From Perkinsus marinus ATCC 50983 (taxonomy: Eukaryota; Perkinsozoa; Perkinsida; Perkinsidae), in NCBI RefSeq assembly GCF_000006405.1, contig NW_003201290.1:40230-104229 (forward strand): a DNA stretch of 64,000 nt. The letters are read 5' to 3'. Every line of letters begins with the position of its first letter. Position 1 is the first letter of the stretch. Below the pieces are notes generated by a model, which worked only from the letters and a program-made list of their open reading frames with translations, ran no database searches and had not been told where the DNA came from. A program made the position numbers and the translations under genes. Below, in pieces: positions 55,854 to 64,000 of the stretch.

Positions 55854-56805
55854 ATGGCAACAGCAGCGTACATTGGACTCAAGGCGGCAGGACGCCAGCA
55901 TGCCTCTGCAGGTCGTTTACAAGCCCATGATCGACACGTTAAGGAACGACAACGTATATTATCGGTGAGAATGACTGGGCGAATCCTTGATTTACTCGAT
56001 ACCACTATTACACTACCCGACGCAAGCTCAGTGTGAAAGCAAAGAATATCACCTCTGAAACTCAGCTGGTTTGTTCGAAGAGCCTATGGTTGGGCTCCAG
56101 TGTCGAGACACATCATAGACTAGACCCGGACAATTCGAGTCTATGCAGATATTCAAGAAGTATGATACGGACAATAACCGGCAACTTGAGCGAGACCAGC
56201 TAGCTCTACTGCTACGAGATTATAATGGTGGCGAAGAGCCTGATGTCGACGAGGTATACCAAAGGACGCCTTCCAAAGTAGCCTGTGGCACTCTAGAGAC
56301 AGGTGGAATTCATCATGAAAGTTGCTGATACAGACGGCACAGATGCTATAGGGCAAGAAGAAGTTCTCTACGCGTTGAAGGTCTGGAATACGTGAGAGAG
56401 ATCCTTTCGTTGTGCTCGGCGAGAGCTCTCAGGTACCGCCATGCAAAAGGACAGATCAGAGAGTACTTCAATAAGTACGATTTGTCACGCGATGGTTGCT
56501 TGGACCGTGATGAATTGAAGTTGTTCCTGATGGATCTCAACGACGGCTTTAAGGCGAGGACGGCCACGCCCGCAGTGGTTGAGGCAGCCTGGCGAGAGAC
56601 CGCTACCCCTTGCAGGTCAGCAACGAGGAGGTTGACTGGGTCTTCACCAAAGCTGATGTGCTCGGACACGGCAAGATACATGAAGTGGAGTTCTTGTCCG
56701 CAGTCAGCGCCTGGTGGGTCGGATCTTCGAGTGGGCCGACACACATTGTCTAGGTATGCTAACGTTGAAGATAAAGAGGACGAGAGATGCTGTTGCATCG
56801 TCTGA
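55854..56805 (+). CDS. Four-EF-hand calcium-binding protein with CaaX box
   Basis: Calmodulin-like sensor, probably membrane-tethered by prenylation. The first exon probably begins at ATG 55854 (MATAAYIGLKAAGRQHASAG). EF-hands in order: IFKKYDTDNNRQLERDQLAL; VADTDGTDAIGQEEVLYALK; FNKYDLSRDGCLDRDELKLF; FTKADVLGHGKIHEVEFLSA, the fourth lacking the usual first-position pattern. A 41-nt intron separates TATPA from VSNEEVDWVF. A 40-nt intron joins SAVSAW to YANVEDKEDERCCCIV, giving a terminal C-C-I-V CaaX motif and a Cys before it for palmitoylation. Exon 1 is the least certain part; the four EF-hands and the ending are clear. Confidence 0.75.
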
Positions 56806-57546
56806 CTTATCCGATTAGTGCTACTCACTGTTCACATGCTCTGGTTTGTCATTATTTACTTCGTTGATGTTGGCTGGATCAATTGACCCTCAGGGAGTTT
56901 TTCCAGTTTTCTGTCACATCGTTGTTGATGATGATTGTTGATGCTACATCAACATCATCAACTAGAGTTGGGAAGATGGAGGAGCTCTTACTCACGGCAA
57001 CGCACCGGGAACCTTTATTCAAGCCAACCTTGCTTATCGAGTCAACTTTAATTGTCCATTCGGATCTTCGCCATGCAAAGACTCTGTTCGGAATTGGTTG
57101 TTGACAATAAGGTGTCTGTGCATGTGGTCCTATGCAACACGAGCTCATCCTATGTGCGCCTGATATGGTAGCCATACTGACCACGCTCAAGGGAACTACT
57201 GCACGAGCGAATTTGCGTCCAAGGGCGATTAACGAGTTTGCTGAGATGCGGTGTGCTCACAGATAATACATACCTCTTGCTAGAGAAGCACGTCATGAGA
57301 CGATAACCGTTCGGTGCGATATCGACCCACCGTAATGGTGATTAGCACATCGGTCGTTACACAGGGTCGTGGCCAGAGACCGTGGTGCATGAACTAAACA
57401 CAACACTCGGTTGAAGAATAGTTGGCCAACATAGAAAGGCCGAAGCTACGAACGCCTATAAATGAAATTCGAATTGTACTCAACTTGTCTATCGCAGTAA
57501 AGATCAACGGGGGCTCCCACCACCAAGGGCATCTTCCGAGTGTCTG
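56806..57546. other. Convergent intergenic region
   Basis: Between the EF-hand gene and the first Cys-tail gene. A near-palindrome of GATGATG/CATCAAC units occurs near 56925-56965; no gene recognised. Confidence 0.5.
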
Positions 57547-58208
57547 TTAAAACTGCATCAGGATATCGCACAGAGCGCATGCCGCACAAGCACCTAAGGA
57601 ACACAGTTCGCCAATAGAGACACTTTGTGTGGGTGTACCAAGCATCCCCGCACAGCAGGCGAGGCCGGCATCGCCATTGTCATAACGACGCCGATCGTCC
57701 GACTCGTGGATGATGATAGTTTGCTTAGGTGGTTGCTGGTAATTCACTGGTTGGGAGTACCTACACAGTAGACCCTCCGTTGAGAAACTGTGTAATAGAA
57801 AGAATGGCGAGTCACGGATTCAACGGAAAAGGAAAACGGACGGGATCCTTATAATGTCTGTTACCCTGATGTGGACTGATAAGAACCAGCATATGATGCT
57901 GATGGTATTTGAACTTGAAAAACTTCACCAGGACCGACTCCGTAGGGCACCTGTACCTACAACACACACTACTACTGCAGGTTGTAATCCCAAGGGGATA
58001 AGCCAACCTGGAGAGGAGCTCCAGTTTGAGGATTTGTGATTTGTAAAGTGGTACCGCTAGTAGCACCAGGAGGGACCTGGACCTGCCCACACCGACAATT
58101 CAACGGCTGCCTACTGCAAAGCCCTACAGAAATGATACCGCCTCCTCCGCCTCCAGTCTGATTCCCTCCTTGATAAGGATTATAAGCTGGTGGTGCCGAT
58201 GCGGACAT
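57547..58208 (-). CDS. Cys-tail repeat protein, copy 1 of three
   Basis: Unknown family shared with the next two genes. The start at 58208 gives MSASAPPAYNPYQGGNQTGG. One exon carries VQVPPGATSGTTLQITNPQT-GAPLQVG, the next VPYGVGPGEVFQVQIPSASY, then YQQPPKQTIIIHESDDRRR and a Cys-rich hydrophobic tail (GLACCAGMLG, ACAACALCDILMQF) before TAA at 57547. The first half repeats the V-Q-V-P-x-G-A-x-x-G-x-T-L-Q-I motif known from multi-copy eukaryotic proteins of unknown function. The tail resembles the CYSTM tail-anchor module. Membrane anchoring is inferred. Confidence 0.7.
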
Positions 58209-58438
58209 ACAACTAAATAACAAAGTCACTTGTCATTGAGTAGGCAACACTAGACCAATGTTGGGCATATGAGAAACACCTTATTGCACACTGGAGGAAC
58301 AACGCATTGCGTAAAGACCTTGGCTCAGTAGAATAGGCATATACAAAATCCCTTTGCCGAACTATATAAGAGGGTGAACGATGGAGACAAGACGCCTCCA
58401 GAGTTTGTCTTTGCAAATCTGGTGAAATTGGCTGCTGC

Positions 58439-58816
58439 TCATCCGATGGCCTCACCAAGGAGGCAACATGACAGCATAGCTGAGAAGGAATAAAGGTGTA
58501 CGCCAAATAGCAACATTATGGTGTGGCTTACTGGAAAGACACAGACAACAACTAGCGGCTGATGCTGCGGCCTGGGCATTATCGTCCGACTGTGGGCGAC
58601 CACTATCCGTGATAATGACAGTCTGGTGAGGAGGATGTTGATATCTGATAAAGTACTCCTATATTGATATCTGGTTAAATATAGGTGTTTACGAGTTCCC
58701 ATAAGAATCATAGCCGCCGTATCCACTGTCGTAAGGTTGAGCTGTCACTACTGTTGGTGAAACCTGAAATACTCCAGACTAGTCACTGAACTGACTATGT
58801 TCAGACCAATCGCTAT

Positions 58817-58884
<68 letters not shown>

Positions 58885-58920
58885 CTACTCCTACTCCTAC
58901 TCCTACTCCTACTCCTACTC

Positions 58921-58965
<45 letters not shown>

Positions 58966-59134
58966 CTACTACTACCACTACCACTACCGTTATTACCTCA
59001 ACGTTGAACGTATCACCAGGTTTAAGGCCAGCCGGCACCTGTACCTGCATTGGTCTGCCTGTAGCAGGATCAGTGATCTGCAGAGTGCTACCCCCAGTAG
59101 CACCTTGGGGGACCTGGACTGTTAGAATTGCCAT
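58439..59134 (-). CDS. Cys-tail repeat protein, copy 2 of three
   Basis: The start at 59134 gives MAILTVQVPQGATGGSTLQI and TDPATGRPMQVQVPAGLKPG-DTFNVEV. A long (TAC)n intron follows. Then YQHPPHQTVIITDSGRPQSD and a Cys tail (AASCCLCLS), joined through a ~50-nt intron to MLSCCLLGEAIG with TGA at 58439. Same exon order as its neighbours, and no Gly/Asn-rich N-terminal extension as in copy 1. Confidence 0.75.
58815..58987. repeat. (TAC)n/(TACTCC)n microsatellite in an intron
   Basis: About 170 bp of TAC units with a block of TCC-TAC hexamers in the middle, filling most of an intron of Cys-tail copy 2. On the coding strand it reads GTA GTA GTA..., i.e. repeated GT and AG dinucleotides. Confidence 0.95.
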
Positions 59135-59446
59135 AATAAAGATCAACTAAATCTGAACAAAACCATTTCATGAAGTAGCACACCATTTCGAGGCAGGAAG
59201 ACCAACACGCAAGCTCAACAACAGTTCGCTTTGGACAGATTCGATACCAACTGGTCGGAAAAGGAAGAGCACGCATATGCGCCTGAACAGTCCTCAGTGA
59301 GGACAGTGCTACTTTGATAAATAATTATTCTATAATAGTGATGTAATTGGCACTGTTACGGTATGACAGCAGTGGAATAAAGCTGAGTGAACCTAGCCAC
59401 ATGCTTCACCGAGGGCACAGCATGCTAGTAAACCTAAGACGTGAAG

Positions 59447-59889
59447 TTAAGCTACAATCCATAGAGTGCCATCCTTAGTACTTGCACACCATGCACAGCA
59501 GGCGACTGAGCCAGCAGCATTAGCGGCGCTCGGGCTCTGAGCAGGACCACTGTTGATGATCACCGTCTGTGGAGGGGCTTGGGTCGAATGATGTCTGAGG
59601 GGACAGGCACGTGAGGTAATGATATACAGGAGTTGTCACTACGGGCCACCGTAGGCTTGATCAGGGTCACCACCTACGGGCTTGCCCTGGACAATAGTTG
59701 GCCCGAGCTGAAGAGAGATAATAAGATACACAGTAGGAGGAGAGGTAGTACATCGACATTGAAGGTATCCCCTGGGTTGAGGCCGGCAGGGACCTGTACC
59801 TGGAAAGGTCTGCCAGAGGTGGGATCAATGATCTGGATGGTACTGCCACCAGTAGCACCTTGGGGGACTTGGACCGACACTGTTAACAT
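59447..59889 (-). CDS. Cys-tail repeat protein, copy 3 of three
   Basis: The start at 59889 gives MLTVSVQVPQGATGGSTIQI then IDPTSGRPFQVQVPAGLNPG-DTFNVDV, almost the same as copy 2. An intron follows, then APPQTVIINSGPAQSPSAAN and a shorter Cys tail (VACCAWCASTKDGTLWIVA) with TAA at 59447. It is the shortest copy and its tail has fewer cysteines. Confidence 0.75.
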
Positions 59890-60975
59890 AGGAACAGGGG
59901 AGGAACTAAACTGCCCGTATAAGTGCCGATTTATATATGTCCACAATTGAACTGAACTACTGCATACACCTGAGAGGTCTGGCTCGACCAGGGTCCCAGG
60001 AATGATCGATTGATTTGATGCTATGGGAGCACGCTTTAGCAGCATGCGTATGTGATGAATAATATGACGAGGGATATCAAAATTAGAGCGTGGCCAGGAG
60101 TTCCCTGATGTCGTGAGTTGTATCATCATTGATGCTCCTCCCACAGTGGCCGATCACAGAGCTAGGTTGACGTACCATCGTCACTCCCTCCACACAAACT
60201 ACTTCTCAAACTTAAATGGGTGTATGCCGGTTTGGTCTGCATTGACCGCTATACAATGTACTGAGCTCAGCTCGACGAGCACTATATAAAAGGAACCCCC
60301 TTTCGAAGTTGGTAGGAAGGACCAAGGCGTAGGAGGAGGGAAGAATACCCCTTTCGAACCATTTCACGTCCCCAACCTACCCGGTGTTGGGCTGGTCCTT
60401 CTCATCGCTCTGGAAACCTAAGGATGATATTGACAAAATGAGAGCATCACATGGGAAGTTGTCGGATGACTATGCTCCACTGTGTAAGCGTTACAAAATC
60501 CAATGAGGAGTAGCCTCCTCCATTGTGAGTCACGACGATTAAATGCGTGAAGTTTAACAGTTACTGGAATATTTTACCCACTCTTAATCGCTCTGAACCT
60601 GAGGTGGTCGATTCTGGGAATATGATGGTGGTGGTCGATTCACAGACACATGATGGCTTAGGCGAGCTTCTTCTCCAGTAGACTCTCTAGCACTAGCTCA
60701 TGGGGACTGAGAGCAACTTGGCGATGTATGAATATGTTACTGGCGACTGTAATCATTATGAGAGTTTGTAACATAATCAGCAGATTTGTTTCTGTTTTGA
60801 TGGTATCTAACGGTTACTGATCCCTGCTAGCGGCCACATAGTCACTTTATATGCCCTAATGCTGGGAAGGATAGTCTGTAACCGTATGACTCGTTCTAAA
60901 GGAGAAAGTGCGCTGCCGTGATGCTCCGTGCATTGTTATGTGCTGTTGTTGATAGCCTCTAGTATTAGAGGCTAG
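59890..60975. other. Intergenic, no gene recognised
   Basis: Contains a TATA-like CTATATAAAAGG at 60283-60294 with no obvious gene placed to use it. No coding feature supported. Confidence 0.5.
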
Positions 60976-61635
60976 TCGTGGATGGAGGAACATATGGTCC
61001 CGAGTGACTGCTTCCCAAGGAGGCCAATATAAGGCCTGCACGCAACGTCATCAACTGCAAGGTGTTCGTCAAGGACGATCTGTCGGACTGGGATGCAGTG
61101 CAGAAGCTCGTGTAGGAAGATATGAGTGGAAGTGGTCAAGTTACGGTATGAAAATTTTGGGCCTTTAGCTGCTATCCTTTGTAGGGAAGATGGTTGATGT
61201 CGATATGGCCGAACACGTCTTCACCTGTTGAGGACTGCAAAGAGTTGGACGACAAGATTGACGAGGTGAGGAATACTTGTTGTTTACCACAATCTACAAT
61301 CCGATTTAGATCTAATAATTTCTATACTGTTCCTTCGTAGCTCAGCAATAAGGAGTTGCCCAGTGATAAGCCTTTATGGCAAGTCCATCTCCTGCCAGCA
61401 GCCGAGGAAGCTGGGCAGAAGAACTGTGTTGTGTTCCGATGCCATCACACGATGGCTGACGGCCTCACTCTGGTACGTCATATAGAATTCGAGACGTAGC
61501 GAGGGCGTTCGGGTAGGTCCAACTGTTGCACAGATGACCCCTACCCCGGATGGAAAGCTGATTACTCCCGTCAATCACAAGGCTGAGGAGCCAATGAAGG
61601 TTGGCCCTGTTGAAAAGGCCTTCATCGGCGGAATG
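60976..61635 (+). pseudogene. WS/DGAT acyltransferase pseudogene
   Basis: Broken relative of the gene at 63-64 kb. WMEEHMVPSDCFP is present, then the frame is lost because CCCAAGG replaces CCCTAAGG, a one-base deletion. Reading after the shift gives NVINCKVFVKDDLSDWDAVQ and a TAG. A later segment encodes DKPLWQVHLLPAAEEAGQKN and FRCHHTMADGLTL with the HHxxxDG active-site motif, then TPDGKLITPVNHKAEEP. No complete start or C terminus is present. The motif survival suggests recent decay. Confidence 0.75.
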
Positions 61636-62994
61636 GGTAGCATAGTTTTAAATGCGGCTCTTGTTGTTTGTTGGCGTTTGTTGTTCCCTGCTATGATGAG
61701 ATTTCTACCATGATAGTTGTTTCTATGACGATACTACTGCTGATCTAGGTTCGTGTTCCTGTTGCTGTTAAGCTGCCATTCTCGCACGTTCGAGAGAAAG
61801 GCGGATAGGCGGTCTGATTGGTTCACGTCTAATGTGATTCACCCTAGTCCCCCGAGGTGTGCCCATTTTCATGCGCGGATTGGGATATTGGTTTCTACGC
61901 TAGATGTGGTGTTTGAGTTGCATCTAGTTGCATGTCGTCGAACATAGTGAAGGGAAATGTTGAAGGTCGTTGAGGTCCTTGTAGTGTCTTAAAAATACTG
62001 TGCTGATCAGCTGAGGCCACTTTGATAGTGTCTGCTGTGTGGAGTTGCCCTGAAACAGTACTTGAGAGGAAGAGATAAACTTTTGTATTGAAAATGGTTG
62101 TTGGGTTGCTCATTTGAAAAGTAGATATTTTCGAGGTCAACTCGTTGGGCCAGTTTACTCGGCGACGGTCTCCGGCGTGTGTGAAGGGACAGTCACGTTG
62201 TGTCGACGCAACACCTAGCGCTATTTAGCAGTGATTCAAAGTTCTTCCAGGTTGTTGGGTTACATCCCACCTTCGCCTCAGTTATTTGTCGTCCTTTTTT
62301 CCAACCTCCCGCCCACCCTGGCGATGTGGTGTGGCACCTCACGTTCTGTGTGAGGTTGGCCCCATCACATTGGCCGAGGATCACACGTGTTAAGTGTCAT
62401 CGTCCGGCCCACGACCCAACGCCGGGGAGGAAGGGAGCCGGGTAACAGTTATGTACTTTAGTGTTGAACCTCCATTTCTACAGTGCAGGTTGATGTAGCA
62501 TTGTGGTGCACTATTTTGTAGCGTGGTTTCGATGATAGTCTATTGATGGTTTACGAGGGAGAAAAGTTCCTTCCTCACACCAAATGTTCTATCTGACCAT
62601 GATTATTCTAGCTCGGAAAGCTACGCTAATTGTTAGCTAACGTATCCACTCCTTCTAGCGTATGGGGACAGGCTTGTGTCGTTGGCCACCCGAGTGGGAC
62701 AGTATTATGAGTGATTTCGCCTTGGTAGGGAATCTAGAATCCTTGGCTCTAGCTAGTGCTTCTCCTTCGTAGGGAATCTAGCATGCGTAGTACTCGTTAG
62801 TATTTTCCTGGGGTGAGGTTTTGTAGTTATTCTAACACCAGTTGTACTAGCTGGTACTTCTATCTGGTGGGGCTTCGTAGTGTGTTTGGAACTCTTGGTT
62901 CTGGATAGTACATTTGTTGTCAAGGCCTCGTAGTGAACCTAATATTATCGTCGCTTGACGACACGCTCATGAACAGCACATTGTTTCCTTTATA
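61636..62994. other. Intergenic between two acyltransferase copies
   Basis: Contains short direct repeats of CGTAGGGAATCTAG near 62730-62780. No gene recognised. Confidence 0.5.
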
Positions 62995-64000
62995 ATGTTT
63001 GTCGACAGCTACTCGTATCTTATTGCCGCCACTATCGTTACTCTAGCAGCAGCTCTGGTCGGGAAGGTACTCTCTATGGCCATCGTAGGTGCCAACAAGA
63101 AAAGTGAGCTCAGCAGTTCTTGTTGATCAGCAGGCATTATGAGTTCAGGTTCGGGACCTCGGCCCATGACGTGGATGGAAGAGCACATGTTCCTCGCGGA
63201 CTGTTTCCCTAAGGAGGCCAACCTCCCAGCGACCTGCAATGTGATCAACTGCGCTGTTCTTTTCAAGGATGCAATGCCTGACAGAGAAAGCATAGACAAG
63301 CTAGTGAGGGAAAAGGTGATGAGCTCTTGGGGAATCTGTCAAGCCTTGGTTGAGCCTTTTTCGTTCAGTTGTTATCATTTACGCGTTTCTCGTGCGTTCC
63401 TGATGTGAAGACCCACAGCTGGAAACCTGTCGACATTGATGTCGCCCAGCATGTGCTCACCAGCGCGCCGATAAAGAGCCGTGCTGCGCTGGATGATAAA
63501 ATCGAGGAGGTAGAGTGTTTAGCGCAAGGCCTCTTCAAAATGATGAGCATGTCGATCAGATAATCAATGTACCATTGCTCACTGATAAGCCTTTATGGCA
63601 AATTCATCTGCTACCAGCGGCCCAAGGAGCTGAGCAGAAGGACTGTGTGCTTTTCCGCTCTCATCACACTATAGGGGACGGCATCAGTTTGGTAGGCACT
63701 GCTGGAGAGTACCTTGTATGGAAGTTGTACGCTTTATGTTTTCAGATCCAGTTGTTGGACGCTGTTGCAGTGTCTCGTGATGGAGGCCCTATTACTTACG
63801 TGAACCCTAAGGAGAAGAAGCCTATTAAAATGTCTTTGTTGACTAAGTTGGTTTATGGGGTTCTATTCTCTCTAGAATGGGTGAGTATAGGAAAGCACCT
63901 TCTGTGGAGGAGAGAGCTTCTGGTGTTAGGTTCGGTCGTTGATCGCCAATGTGTTGCAGACGAAGAGTTGCTTTGAGACGGAGTATGGTTTCAACTCATC
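62995..64000 (+). CDS. WS/DGAT-type O-acyltransferase, truncated by window end
   Basis: Wax ester synthase/diacylglycerol acyltransferase family enzyme, esterifying acyl-CoA to long-chain alcohols or diacylglycerol. The start at 62995 gives a membrane anchor (YLIAATIVTLAAALVGKVLS). After a short intron comes GSGPRPMTWMEEHMFLADCF-P and NVINCAVLFKDAMPDRESID. Then the acyl-CoA-site exon SWKPVDIDVAQHVLTSAPIK, and PLLTDKPLWQIHLLPAAQ with the active-site FRSHHTIGDGISL (HHxxxDG). AVSRDGGPITYVNPKEKKPI follows; the C-terminal half lies beyond 64000. Frames change between exons as expected for introns of about 40 nt. Confidence 0.85.

Noticed and set aside
56879-57190. Minus-strand frame of ~100 codons
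   Set aside because: It lacks an ATG at its start, has low-complexity Ser/Ile content and no recognised domain.
60283-60294. TATA box promoter
   Set aside because: Good match to TATATAAAA but no gene begins within a suitable distance on either strand.
1-64000. Spliced-leader gene of dinoflagellate/Perkinsus type
   Set aside because: I looked for CCGTAGCCAT-type sequence and found no convincing copy.

Overview
This is eukaryotic DNA from a protist nuclear genome. Genes are broken by very short GT-AG introns (about 24-60 nt), lie close together on both strands, and encode an IFT80 cilium protein, an eukaryotic ribonucleotide reductase large subunit, RIOK2, ISD11, a ceramide-synthase-like protein, a TSSC4-like U5 snRNP factor and a prenylated EF-hand protein. 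With the many lineage-specific secreted Cys-rich proteins and the LTR element, the best guess is an alveolate of the Perkinsus type. That assignment is inference; no decisive marker such as a spliced leader was found. A 100-N scaffold gap lies at 23805-23904.

Region 1-6013 is a rearranged LTR retrotransposon (201-bp LTRs with TGTTGCC/GGCAACA ends). It holds a fold-back palindrome of gag, a sense gag with a textbook -1 frameshift signal, a protease joined to an integrase with no reverse transcriptase or RNase H between them, a 3' LTR, and then an inverted gag plus 5' LTR. Region 6-10.8 kb holds a secreted Cys-repeat protein, three tandem copies of a ~217-bp repeat and a tiny secreted Cys-rich peptide (44 aa).

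10.8-14.6 kb is IFT80 and 15.6-19.7 kb is ribonucleotide reductase (its redox CxxC tail is in a separate tiny exon), both minus. 20.3-23.6 kb has ISD11/LYRM4 and an unknown ATP-grasp-like protein. 23.7-28.3 kb has two tandem sphingosine-kinase-like genes. 29.8-31.2 kb is a Gfo/Idh/MocA oxidoreductase. 33-36.7 kb has an RRM protein and a PDZ-like protein. 37.1-40.1 kb is a three-gene array of maltose/galactoside-type acetyltransferases. 40.5-45.9 kb (plus strand) has a TLC-domain ceramide-synthase-like gene, a TSSC4-like gene and a large helical-repeat candidate. 46.3-50.6 kb has a secreted protein, a small basic-tailed protein, and an intact GST-kappa with a broken copy beside it; a second broken copy is at 32.5 kb. 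52-54 kb is RIOK2. 55.9-56.8 kb is a four-EF-hand protein ending in a CaaX box. 57.5-59.9 kb is a three-gene array of short repeat/Cys-tail proteins. 61-64 kb has a broken and an intact (right-truncated) WS/DGAT acyltransferase.

Scattered through the window are six copies of a ~140-bp dispersed repeat (four inside introns), one MITE, and two or three tRNA-derived Pol III-like units. Several neighbourhoods are tandem duplications (sphingosine kinase, acetyltransferase, Cys-tail family, WS/DGAT, GST-kappa), which fits a genome expanding by local gene duplication. Coordinates of multi-exon genes run from start codon to stop codon and include introns.
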